A stretch of 64,000 nt of DNA, taken from contig NZ_CP080627.1 of the NCBI RefSeq assembly GCF_025917315.1, positions 2,356,001 to 2,420,000 on the forward strand. Direction: 5' to 3'. The translations under genes were made by a program, and so were the position numbers. Origin of the DNA: Halomonas qaidamensis. Lineage in GTDB: Bacteria; Pseudomonadota; Gammaproteobacteria; Pseudomonadales; Halomonadaceae. Under the pieces are notes generated by a model. That model did not search any database. It worked only from the letters and a program-made list of their open reading frames with translations, and was not told the DNA's origin. Shown here piece by piece: positions 45,565-53,809 of the stretch. Numbering within the stretch: position 1 is the first letter of the stretch; each line of letters opens with the position of its first letter.

Positions 45565-46842
45565 ATGAAGGTCCTGAAAGCCTACCGATTCAAGCTGAAG
45601 CCAACACCGGAAGCAGAAGCGCTGCTCTACCGTATGGCGGGGTGTGGACGGTTGGCGTACAACAAGTCCCTTGAAATAATGCTCGACATCGTCCGAAAAG
45701 AACTCGCGTTCGAGGGTGACCGCAAGTCGTTGTACAAGGCCCTCAATGATCTAGCCCCTAAGGAGCGCATCGCTCTGGCTAAGCGTTTACCGAGCGCAGC
45801 GGGCCTGAACAAACAACTGACACAGTGGAAAAAAGCGCCAGAACTGATCTTTCTGAAAGAGGCTTACACGGACAACCTTCAGCAGCGTCAACGCGACCTG
45901 CGAGACAAGGCCATCAAGGATTGGTGCTCAGGGAAGCGAGGGTTCCCAGTTTTCAGGACCAAGCGCATCGCGCATCACTCGACCATGCGCTTCGTCAACT
46001 TCCCCAAGTATTGCGCCCTCGATCAACGCCGCATCAAGCTGCCCAACAAGCTGGGCTGGGTGCGTATGTACCAGTCCCGCGTCATCGACGGTGAGCCTCG
46101 CAACGCCACCGTCTCACTCGATGCGTGTGGCAACTGGCACGTCGCTATTATGTGTGCAGTCGATGTCAAGCCGACCCGTGTACCTGACCAAGGCGCAGTC
46201 GGCGTCGACATGGGGATTGCCAAGAACATGACGCTGAGCGATGGCACTACGTTCTCCGGGGTGCGTAGCTTCGCTGCCTCAAAGGACCAACTGGCGGCTT
46301 CCCAACGCAAACTGAAGCACAAGGAACGCGGCTCCGCTAACTGGAAAAAACAGAAGCGCAAGATTGCGCGTATTCACCAGCGTATTGCCGATATACGGCG
46401 CGACTATCAACACAAGGCAACGACGACGATCTGCAATAACCACGCCATGGTCGCTGTCGAAGACCTCCGAGTCGCCAACATGTCGAAGTCTGCAAGGGGT
46501 ACGGTTACCCAACCGGGACGTAATGTCCGGCAAAAGTCAGGACTGAACCGCTCGATCCTCGACCAAGGTTGGTACGAGATTCGGCGCCAGCTTGCGTACA
46601 AGATGGCATGGACTGGGGGCCTGTTTGTGGCGGTACCACCGCACCACACGAGCCAGACCTGCCCAGCCTGCTTTTACAAGTCGGCAGACAACCGCAAGAC
46701 GCAGGCGAGTTTTCTTTGCACGCACTGTGGCTACGCCGAAAACGCTGATGTCGTAGGAGCTATCAACGTGCTTCACCGAGGCCTCGACCTGCTCGAAGCC
46801 TCGAACCAGTCAGACCTGATCAGGGCGGGACGACGCCCGTAG
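45565..46842 (+). CDS. tnpB: TnpB RNA-guided nuclease of the TnpA/TnpB element
   Basis: A 425-aa TnpB (start at 45565; an earlier ATG at 45529 is possible). RuvC acids D215 (GVDMG), E299 (VEDLRVANM) and D395 (ENADVVGAIN), zinc ligands CPAC and CTHC: all intact. Sequence differs strongly from the two 390-aa TnpBs. The element end downstream (46843-46969) would encode its guide RNA. Confidence 0.92.
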   Translation: MKVLKAYRFKLKPTPEAEALLYRMAGCGRLAYNKSLEIMLDIVRKELAFEGDRKSLYKALNDLAPKERIALAKRLPSAAGLNKQLTQWKKAPELIFLKEAYTDNLQQRQRDLRDKAIKDWCSGKRGFPVFRTKRIAHHSTMRFVNFPKYCALDQRRIKLPNKLGWVRMYQSRVIDGEPRNATVSLDACGNWHVAIMCAVDVKPTRVPDQGAVGVDMGIAKNMTLSDGTTFSGVRSFAASKDQLAASQRKLKHKERGSANWKKQKRKIARIHQRIADIRRDYQHKATTTICNNHAMVAVEDLRVANMSKSARGTVTQPGRNVRQKSGLNRSILDQGWYEIRRQLAYKMAWTGGLFVAVPPHHTSQTCPACFYKSADNRKTQASFLCTHCGYAENADVVGAINVLHRGLDLLEASNQSDLIRAGRRP

Positions 46843-46969
46843 CGCCTGTGAAGTGAGTGGTGCAGTAGGGCCGCCAGCAGCAGGAACCAGACCACCGGGC
46901 GACCAGTGGCCACCCGAAAGGGAATCCTCTTCCTGAGTCGCGGCAGCGCGAAGGGAGGGGAGGATGTCA

Positions 46970-47180
46970 ACGAAGTATCTCGCCAGACGCCAAATCTAGA
47001 GTGCCTTCAATTACCCTACGACCGTCCAAGACGGTGAATTCAACATGCCGATTAAAATCATGCTCACCACCAAAGGACCAGTCCCAGACACTGCTCTTAT
47101 CCTGGTCTGCTAGCCGTATTTCGGTAAACCGCATGTTGTCTTGATAATGAGACGATGACTTGACGGCATCGGCAGCCTGA
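46970..47180 (-). pseudogene. tynA: tynA fragment 2
   Basis: Minus strand. Encodes QAADAVKSSSHYQDNMRFTEIRL, DKSSVWDW and VLDGRRVIEGTLDLASGEILR, matching the D2 domain of copper amine oxidase. Flanked by the two intact IS elements. Excising IS copy 2 restores ATT-CAG in frame with fragment 1. Confidence 0.88.
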
Positions 47181-48541
47181 GTGACTGCTCCCCGCCCTAA
47201 GCGCTGGTGCGCCACGGGCGAGGCTTCCCACTTCTCAGGCCGCTGCCGGCGCGTGACCGGGCTTACGCAGGCCTCCGTGGGCAGGAACCGACAGTCCTTC
47301 GGCTCGTAGTTTGATAATACCCTGATGACGAATGTTGATCGCGGCGTTGATGTCACGGTCAATGCCTTGCGCACCACAACCGGGGCAATCCCAGGCACGA
47401 ATGCTGAGCGGCATTTTATCGACCTTATGGCCGCAGCCAGCGCAGGTTTTGGAGCTGGCAAACCACTGATCGATTTTGACCAGATGCTTGCCTTGGGCTG
47501 CTGCCTTGTACACCAGCTTTTGGATCAGGCTGTGCCAACTGGCATCTGCAATATGTTTTGCCAGCTTGCGGTTTTTCAGCATGTTTTTGACTTTCAGCGT
47601 CTCAACCACCACCGCTTGGTTGTCGTCAATGAATTGTCGAGACAGCTTGTGCTGGAAATCAGCACGGGCATTGGCCAGGCGCTCGTGCGCCTTGGCAAGG
47701 GTTAGCCGTGCTTTCGCACGGCCCTTGCTGCCTTTCTGGCAGCGGGAGAGCGCTTTCTGCTTGCGGCGCAGGTTGGTGCGCGCACGCTTGAGAAAGCGGG
47801 GATTGGGGGTTTTATGACCCTCCGAGTCGATGGCGAGGTGTATCAGCCCCATGTCCACACCCAGCACGGCGTCCACTGTTTGCAGCGGTGCCGGGGCTTC
47901 CTCTCCGTCATCGACCAGCACCGAGGCGTAGTATTTGCCGGTGGTGGTGCGGGTTAAGGTGATGCTTTTCAACGTACCGGTGATCTCACGGTGAAGGCGC
48001 GCCTTGATAGACGTGAGTTTTGGTATCTTGATCTCGCCTTCACCGAGCTTGATGCCGGTGCAGTGATAGCTCGATTGTTTGCCGTGCTTACGCTTGAACC
48101 TGGGGTAACGGGCTTTTAACTGGGGGTTAAAGAAGTTCTGGAAGGCCCGATCCAGGTTAATGCACGCTTGCTGCAGCGCAATCGAGTCAAAATCCTTGAG
48201 CCAGTGATACTTGCGGGACTTCTTCGCCACCGCTAGCAGCGGCTTGAGATCTTTTTTGGCGCGGAGCTTGGTGCCATGCCGTTTGTACTGTGTGCTGATG
48301 ATATGCAATGCCTTGTTGTACACAAACCGCACCGCGCCGAACTGGGCGTTCAAGAACGCTGCCTGTTCAGGGGTCGGGTAGAGACGTACTTTCGTGGCTT
48401 TCAGCATGGCATGGGGCTATTAAAGCTGTATATCTATCCATTATAAGTGGCGAAGGGCAAAGATCAAACCCTGCAGCGCTATCGCGCTGCCCGCTTATAT
48501 CCCCGCCCGACTGGGCGAGGGTTTACGCGGAGTTTTGCTAA
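47181..48541 (-). mobile_element. IS200/IS605-superfamily TnpB-only element, copy 2
   Basis: Same 1361-bp element as copy 1, inverted, inserted in tynA. Left end at 48541, right end at 47181. Joining the two flanks gives GAG-GAA-ATT-CAG-GCT, an uninterrupted reading frame, so insertion made no duplication. One base (T) at the junction is ambiguous. Confidence 0.92.
47235..48407 (-). CDS. tnpB: TnpB RNA-guided nuclease, copy 2
   Basis: A 390-aa TnpB differing from copy 1 only at Tyr41 (His) and Gly229 (Ser). The RuvC acids D185, E269 and D352 and the zinc cysteines are intact. Guide sequence of this copy would be tynA DNA next to 47180. Confidence 0.93.
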   Translation of the reverse strand: MLKATKVRLYPTPEQAAFLNAQFGAVRFVYNKALHIISTQYKRHGTKLRAKKDLKPLLAVAKKSRKYHWLKDFDSIALQQACINLDRAFQNFFNPQLKARYPRFKRKHGKQSSYHCTGIKLGEGEIKIPKLTSIKARLHREITGTLKSITLTRTTTGKYYASVLVDDGEEAPAPLQTVDAVLGVDMGLIHLAIDSEGHKTPNPRFLKRARTNLRRKQKALSRCQKGSKGRAKARLTLAKAHERLANARADFQHKLSRQFIDDNQAVVVETLKVKNMLKNRKLAKHIADASWHSLIQKLVYKAAAQGKHLVKIDQWFASSKTCAGCGHKVDKMPLSIRAWDCPGCGAQGIDRDINAAINIRHQGIIKLRAEGLSVPAHGGLRKPGHAPAAA

Positions 48542-48926
48542 TTTCCTCAGCCGTCAGTGAATCGAGAGGATGACGCCGACTTTCTGTCATCATGGTCTGT
48601 GGCACATGATCCCTAAAAAGATCGTGCACGAAGCTACGTTCTACCTGAACTTCCCCATCATGTAGCCTGGCCGGAGCAGAGAGCTCAACGGGCTCCCCAT
48701 TGTAGAACGCCTGCGTCTCCCCCAAGGGCACTCGAATTTCGGTCTCACCATAAGTGATCAACAACTCATTGCTGTCATCATTGAGTTCATAGGTTGCTCC
48801 TGAAGAGCGAAGCACTTGGTCAATGGGCAAATAATCCGGCGAACCACCATGCGCCATCGCCGCTGGACTTAGCAGCAATAGAGATGACGCAAGTGACAGT
48901 GCGAGTAACGTTTTTTTGTTATCCAT
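48542..48926 (-). pseudogene. tynA: tynA fragment 1 (5' end of copper amine oxidase)
   Basis: The start ATG at 48926 follows AGGAGT and encodes a signal peptide (MDNKKTLLALSLASSLLLL, cleavage near AMA-HGG) and the N-terminal D1 domain (AFYNGEPVELSAPARLHDGEVQVERSFVHDLF, RRHPLDSLTAEEI). The match to E. coli TynA, a periplasmic topaquinone amine oxidase, is clear. The gene is dead: only about a third remains, in three pieces. Confidence 0.9.
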
Positions 48927-49243
48927 GATTACTCCTGGCAATGATTCCATTGTTAGGTAAAGGTTCAGTACCGATAAGATAGCGATCGTCGAGCAACCGT
49001 TGCGCTGGAGACCACTACGAATCAAGTTGTCGTAACCATAGAAATAACAGGAATGAATGCCAGGAACTTTTGAATTGCTGCCAGAGCGTTGTGGAAACGT
49101 GCCAAGCATTGGAAAAACGCTATTTTCAGCGTAAAAACAACGAGAGCTAGCTTGGAACGTGATTGTTGCTATTGGACCGAGCACTCATTTTCAGCCCTAA
49201 TGCCCTCAAAGGCCGTCAACTTGCCTCTTAAACAGGAACTGAT
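48927..49243. other. Divergent promoter region of tynA and the ZIP gene
   Basis: No gene recognised. It should carry promoters for the tynA relic and for the ZIP transporter. GGAACTGAT before the ZIP ATG is its likely ribosome-binding region. Confidence 0.4.
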
Positions 49244-49984
49244 ATGGCGCTAGAAGTAACCCTGTTTGCCGTATTTATCGCTGCGCTGATCACCGCTTTG
49301 ACGACGGGGCTTGGTGCCCTGCCCCTAGCGTTAAGCAAAAATGTCGGTCAGAAATGGCTAAGTGCCGGTGCCGCCATCGCCGCTGGTCTAATGCTCGCCG
49401 CTAGCCATACGCTTATAGAGGAAGGTATGGCAAAACAGGAGTGGCTCACTCTGGCTGGCATCGCCACCGGACTTATTCTGGTTTATCTCGCCTACCAAGG
49501 GATTGAGAAGCAGAATGCGCCAGACATTGGCGAGCTAAATGACGCCGACGCCAAAAAAATGCTCATGATCGTCGGGGTTATGACCGCCCACTCTTTTGCC
49601 GAAGGCATCGGGGTGGGCGTATCTTATGGGGGTGGTCAGGATCTTGGCTTGCTGATTACCGCCACAATTGCTATCCATAACATTCCCGAAGGGCTGGCCA
49701 TTGCACTAATCCTTGTCCCTCGCGGCATGTCAGTACTCAGGGCAGCAGGCTGGAGTATTTTCAGTAGCTTGCCACAACCACTTGTGGCGGTACCCGCCTA
49801 TATATTCGTGAACACGTTTCAATCGATACTTCCCTTTGGCCTAGGATTGGCTGCCGGGGCGATGATTTGGATGGTGTTCGCAGAACTGCTTCCCGATGCC
49901 AACAAAGAACTGCAACCAGCAACCATCGGCGTCATTGTGGTTTTTGCCTTCCTGAGCATGATGATTTTCCAGGTTTCTATTTAA
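49244..49984 (+). CDS. ZIP-family metal transporter
   Basis: A 246-aa inner-membrane protein with about eight helices. Metal-site motifs HSFAEGIGVG (TM4) and HNIPEGLA (TM5) are intact, and a short cytoplasmic loop lies between TM3 and TM4. Likely uptake of zinc or another divalent metal. Single gene; a REP-like repeat lies between it and cysQ. Confidence 0.9.
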   Translation: MALEVTLFAVFIAALITALTTGLGALPLALSKNVGQKWLSAGAAIAAGLMLAASHTLIEEGMAKQEWLTLAGIATGLILVYLAYQGIEKQNAPDIGELNDADAKKMLMIVGVMTAHSFAEGIGVGVSYGGGQDLGLLITATIAIHNIPEGLAIALILVPRGMSVLRAAGWSIFSSLPQPLVAVPAYIFVNTFQSILPFGLGLAAGAMIWMVFAELLPDANKELQPATIGVIVVFAFLSMMIFQVSI

Positions 49985-50033
49985 CGACAAGCGCGACATT
50001 CTCCCCCCATACCTTGGTCTGAGTGGCGATGGA

Positions 50034-50104
50034 TAGCGCGTGGTAACGCCGATCGCGAGGAACGAGCGCAGGCGGCCCCCGCGGGAGGCGGCGGAACGAC
50101 GCCC
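50034..50104. repeat. REP-like interspersed repeat A
   Basis: A 71-bp GC-rich element beginning TAGCGCGTGGTAACG and ending GACGCCCA, containing the palindromic core CCCGCGGG. Nearly identical to repeat B at 56580-56651. Located between two convergent genes. Confidence 0.75.
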
Positions 50105-50146
50105 AAAAGGCACCGCTCCCAACCTAAGCACCGCTGCGCGCTGCTT

Positions 50147-50905
50147 TTAATGCCCCCAAACAACAAAGTACGGGTTAAGCTTTTCGCTGGGGTTGGCGTA
50201 GCTAAGCGGCTGCCCTTCTAGGGTTTCAACACGACCACCGGCTTGAAGCACCACGGCATGTGCGGCACCCGTATCCCATAGGCAAGTCGGACCTAAACGG
50301 GGATACGCATCGGCTTTGCCTTCTGCAATTAAGCAGAGCTTAAGCGAACTACCCATGGGCAGCATTTCATGCTCACCCAGCGTTTCAAGCCAGGCAGCAA
50401 GGTCGGGGCTTGGGTGCGAACGACTCCCCACCACGCGCCAAGCAGCCGCTTCCGGCTTACCCGCAACACGAATTTCATGGCGCTGACCATCCGCTTCCAC
50501 CTTAAACGCGCCAACACCTTCAGCAGCCACATAAGCGGTTTCAAGCGCAGGGGCAGTCACCACGCCTAACACCGGCTTACCCTGTTCAATCAGCGCAATA
50601 TTCACGGTGAACTCACCGTTACGCTTGATAAACTCTTTGGTGCCATCAAGCGGGTCGACCAACCAATAACGGCCATCGCTGTCTACCCCACTAAAGCCCT
50701 CGATATCTTCTTCAGAGAGTATTGGTAGCTGCACAGCAAGCCCCTGCAAACCACGCATGATCACCTCATGGGCTGCTTTATCCGCTTCCGTGAGGGGGCT
50801 TTTATCTTCCTTCTCTTCCACGCTAAATTCGCGGGCGTAAACGGACATAATGGCACTGCCCGCTTCGTGCGCGATTTCTAGCACCTGCTCTAATAGCTTT
50901 TTCAT
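50147..50905 (-). CDS. cysQ: CysQ, 3'(2'),5'-bisphosphate nucleotidase
   Basis: A 252-aa inositol-monophosphatase-fold enzyme that hydrolyses PAP to AMP. Motifs: LTEADKAAHE, LSEED, WLVDPLDGTKEFI (metal site) and WDTGAAHAVVLQAGG. It clears PAP from sulfate assimilation and other 3'-phosphoadenosine reactions. Downstream of galU, separated by a terminator. Confidence 0.94.
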   Translation of the reverse strand: MKKLLEQVLEIAHEAGSAIMSVYAREFSVEEKEDKSPLTEADKAAHEVIMRGLQGLAVQLPILSEEDIEGFSGVDSDGRYWLVDPLDGTKEFIKRNGEFTVNIALIEQGKPVLGVVTAPALETAYVAAEGVGAFKVEADGQRHEIRVAGKPEAAAWRVVGSRSHPSPDLAAWLETLGEHEMLPMGSSLKLCLIAEGKADAYPRLGPTCLWDTGAAHAVVLQAGGRVETLEGQPLSYANPSEKLNPYFVVWGH

Positions 50906-50934
50906 AGAACCTCTCCATCAAAACCGCTATAAAC

Positions 50935-50970
50935 GAAAAAAGCCGCTGCAGTATGAACTGAGCGGCTTTT
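50935..50970 (-). terminator. galU terminator
   Basis: Stem AGCCGCT/AGCGGCT extended by A/T pairs, 13-nt loop, and a T-tract (TTTTTT) on the minus strand, between galU and cysQ. Confidence 0.85.
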
Positions 50971-50996
50971 ATAATCTTCGTCTTACGGCTAGCGAT

Positions 50997-51851
50997 TTAC
51001 ACGTCGTAACCCGCTTCGCGGGCGAGCGTGGTATTGGCTTTTAACCAGCCTTCAATATGCCCACAATCAAAGGTGCGACCATGCATACGGAACGCTTGCA
51101 CGGTTTTGCCTTCCTGCATCAACCGGTCAATCGCATCGGTCAACTGAATTTCATTACCCGCACCGGGGGGCTGGTCACGTAGCAACTCCATAATGCGATA
51201 CGGCAGCACATAGCGGCCAATCACCGAAAGGCGTGAAGGCGCTTCTTCAGGCGCTGGCTTCTCTACCACACCACGCATATCGGCACTTTCACCGGCGGCT
51301 GGCTCGTCACAATCAACAATGCCATAGCGGTAGACCTCTTCCTGAGGCACAGCTTCGACCATGATTTGCGAGGCACCGTTAGCATCCCAACGCTCTACCA
51401 TGCTGCCCAAGTCACACGCTGCATTACCCACCTGTGGTTTCACCAACACGTCGGGTAGAATAACGGCAAATGGCTCGTCTTTATCTAACAGGTGCGCGGC
51501 GCAGAAAATAGCGTGGCCCAAGCCTTTGGCATTAGGCTGACGGACGCTGGTCACTTTGAGTTTTTTGGGTGAAATAGCCGACAGCGTTTCTAACAACGCA
51601 TCCTTCCCCTTACTCGCTAATGAGTGCTCAAGCTCGAAGTGGGCATCAAAATGGTCTTCAATGGCAGATTTACCTGCCCGGGTTACCAAAATGATTTCAT
51701 TAATTCCGGCCGCCAGCGCTTCTTCCACCACGTGCTGAATAAGCGGACGATCCACCACGGGCACCATCTCCTTAGGGATCGCCTTGCTAATAGGCAGCAG
51801 GCGCGTGCCAAAACCCGCCACCGGAATAATCGCTTTGCGAACTTGAGTCAT
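50997..51851 (-). CDS. galU: UTP-glucose-1-phosphate uridylyltransferase
   Basis: A 284-aa nucleotidyltransferase making UDP-glucose. FGTRLLPISKAIPKEM near residue 15, the sugar-binding YGIVD, VEKP and GAGNEIQLTDAI motifs are present. It supplies precursors for the surface polysaccharide genes to its right, with pgi 23 bp upstream on the same strand. Confidence 0.96.
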   Translation of the reverse strand: MTQVRKAIIPVAGFGTRLLPISKAIPKEMVPVVDRPLIQHVVEEALAAGINEIILVTRAGKSAIEDHFDAHFELEHSLASKGKDALLETLSAISPKKLKVTSVRQPNAKGLGHAIFCAAHLLDKDEPFAVILPDVLVKPQVGNAACDLGSMVERWDANGASQIMVEAVPQEEVYRYGIVDCDEPAAGESADMRGVVEKPAPEEAPSRLSVIGRYVLPYRIMELLRDQPPGAGNEIQLTDAIDRLMQEGKTVQAFRMHGRTFDCGHIEGWLKANTTLAREAGYDV

Positions 51852-51874
51852 TAACTACGTCCTTTATCGTTTCG

Positions 51875-53548
51875 TTACTTACGCCACTCGTTCACTTTAT
51901 GCAGCAATTGAGCAGTACTCGGATCTTCTACATTTTGATACTCAACCGGCTCGTCCGCCAGTGTTTGGTAAAGGCTAGTTGCCAACCGCTTACCTAACTC
52001 TACCCCCGGCTGATCGAAAGGGTTCAAATTCCACAATACCGATTGAACAAACACTTTGTGCTCATAAAGCGCCAGTAGTGCACCGATCGACCACGCATCC
52101 AACGTTTTTAGCAGCACAACTGAATTAGGTTGATTACCGCGATACCCCTGGGCCATTAAACCGCGCAGCGCTTGAGGAATCGCATCATCGCCTAACGCAA
52201 ACAGCTGCGACTGCGCCAAACAGTGCGCTAAGGTTAACTGCTCTTGGGCTTTCAGTGAACGATTAATCTTTTCACACCCAACGCCAGCCCGCTGCGCCAC
52301 TGCCACAAAATCAGCGCTGACGGTATGAACACCCTGATGTAACAGCTGATAAAACGCATGCTGCCCATTAGGCCCTACATCCCCCCACAAAATAGGACAG
52401 GTTGCATGGGTAACCGACCGGCCATCTAGACCAACGCTCTTACCATTAGATTCCATTTCCAACTGCTGCAGATACGCAGGCAAGCTTTTTAATCGGCCAT
52501 CATAAGGAAGCACCGCATGGGTCGGAATGTTTAAAAACTGAGAGTTCCAGGCCCCTACTAACGCCACAAGGGCGGGCAAGTTTTCCTCAATGGGCGTATG
52601 CAGAAAGTGCTTATCCATGGCATGCGCTCCCTCTAGCAGCGCGTCAAAACACACCACACCCAGCTGCATTGCTACGCTGATACCAATCGGCGACCATAAT
52701 GAAAAACGCCCGCCAATCCACTCCTTGAATACCAACTGCTGTGCCTCAGGCACACCAAACTCGGTCATTTTTTCAGGCTTAGACGACACGCCAATCAACT
52801 GATGACAGCACACAGTGGCTTCATCGACTTCAAGCGCATGGCTTAACCATGCCAATGCCGTGCGCACATTAAACTGGGTATCAGCGGTAGTGAACGATTT
52901 AGACGCCAGCACCAGTAGTGTGGTCGCTGGGTTTAAGCACTCCATTAAGGGCAGCAGCTGCGCACCATCCATCGTGGAAACATAATGCACGTTCACTTTG
53001 GCACTGCTGGGGCGGTCCGCTAGCGCTTCACTGACCAATTTTGGCCCCAAATCAGAGCCACCTACGCCAATATGCACTATATCAGTGATCGCTTGACCAG
53101 TAGCACCGTACCATTTACCGCTATGAACGCGCTCCACCATCTCCGCCATACGCTTGCGCTGGTGTTGGCAAAAAGCTGCCGCGCTCTCCATCCCCTCGGG
53201 GGGTGTTTCGCTGCTCGGCCACCTTGCCGCCACGTGCAACGCCGCACGCCTTTCAGACGTGTTGACCTTTGCACCTGCAAACAACGCCTGACGCTTAGCT
53301 GCCAATCCACAACTTTCCGCCCAATCCTTTAAAAGCATTAGTGTTTTAGTGGTTAAGCGCTGTTTGCTGAAATCAATATGCAAGCTACCAAAGGTAAACG
53401 CTAATGCATTAGCACGTTGCTGGGCAGCAGTAGAACCACTGCCTAACAAGTCACTTAACGACTGGGCCTGAAGATGCTCGGCATGCAAATGCAGTTCACT
53501 GACGGGGGTATAAACGCGTGGAGTGGCGCTCGATAGCGGAGAGTTCAT
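51875..53548 (-). CDS. pgi: Glucose-6-phosphate isomerase
   Basis: A 557-aa PGI: HIGVGGSDLGPKLV, STMDG, SKSFTTADTQFN, GGRFSLWSPIG, and the signature around DVGPNGQHAFYQLLHQG. Full length. Together with galU and the Pgm domain in the next gene, it forms a hexose-phosphate supply set. Confidence 0.96.
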   Translation of the reverse strand: MNSPLSSATPRVYTPVSELHLHAEHLQAQSLSDLLGSGSTAAQQRANALAFTFGSLHIDFSKQRLTTKTLMLLKDWAESCGLAAKRQALFAGAKVNTSERRAALHVAARWPSSETPPEGMESAAAFCQHQRKRMAEMVERVHSGKWYGATGQAITDIVHIGVGGSDLGPKLVSEALADRPSSAKVNVHYVSTMDGAQLLPLMECLNPATTLLVLASKSFTTADTQFNVRTALAWLSHALEVDEATVCCHQLIGVSSKPEKMTEFGVPEAQQLVFKEWIGGRFSLWSPIGISVAMQLGVVCFDALLEGAHAMDKHFLHTPIEENLPALVALVGAWNSQFLNIPTHAVLPYDGRLKSLPAYLQQLEMESNGKSVGLDGRSVTHATCPILWGDVGPNGQHAFYQLLHQGVHTVSADFVAVAQRAGVGCEKINRSLKAQEQLTLAHCLAQSQLFALGDDAIPQALRGLMAQGYRGNQPNSVVLLKTLDAWSIGALLALYEHKVFVQSVLWNLNPFDQPGVELGKRLATSLYQTLADEPVEYQNVEDPSTAQLLHKVNEWRK

Positions 53549-53699
53549 GAGTGTCTTCCTTGAAAAAATTAAGGGTGGACGTGATAACTATACAAAGCAA
53601 AAGCCACGCCAGCCCAAACCTCTTTACATTCAACGCTAGAGTTTACAATAGGATGACAAATAATTGTTAAGTATGAGTAGCAATCTCGCACTCCGATAG

Positions 53700-53760
53700 T
53701 CGAACCCCAACACCGCTTCGCGCTGCCTTTGCGGGTGCGCTTCGCTTACCACGCACTACA
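53700..53760 (-). repeat. REP-like interspersed repeat C
   Basis: On the minus strand GTAGTGCGTGGTAAGCG, related to the head of repeats A and B (TAGCGCGTGGTAA) but diverged further in. Intergenic, between pgi and the fused glycosyltransferase gene. Confidence 0.5.
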
Positions 53761-53809
53761 ACATCCGTGCATTCAATACGTTATGCAACACGTGTTAACG
53801 CCCCACTCC

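Larger units (their letters stand above)
45037..46969. mobile_element. IS200/IS605 element with divergent tnpA and tnpB
   Basis: About 1933 bp, bounded by rejoining tynA: CTTCGT at 46970-46975 (minus-strand sense) joins TGGGAA at 45031-45036 to restore codons for L-R-W-E. The left end has a perfect 8-bp hairpin (CCCACACC/GGTGTGGG, 45056-45077). The right end has TCGCG-GCAG-CGCGA near 46937-46950. No target duplication. tnpA and tnpB diverge. The last base triplet of the element on the minus strand is TGA, which creates a stop in tynA. Confidence 0.85.
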
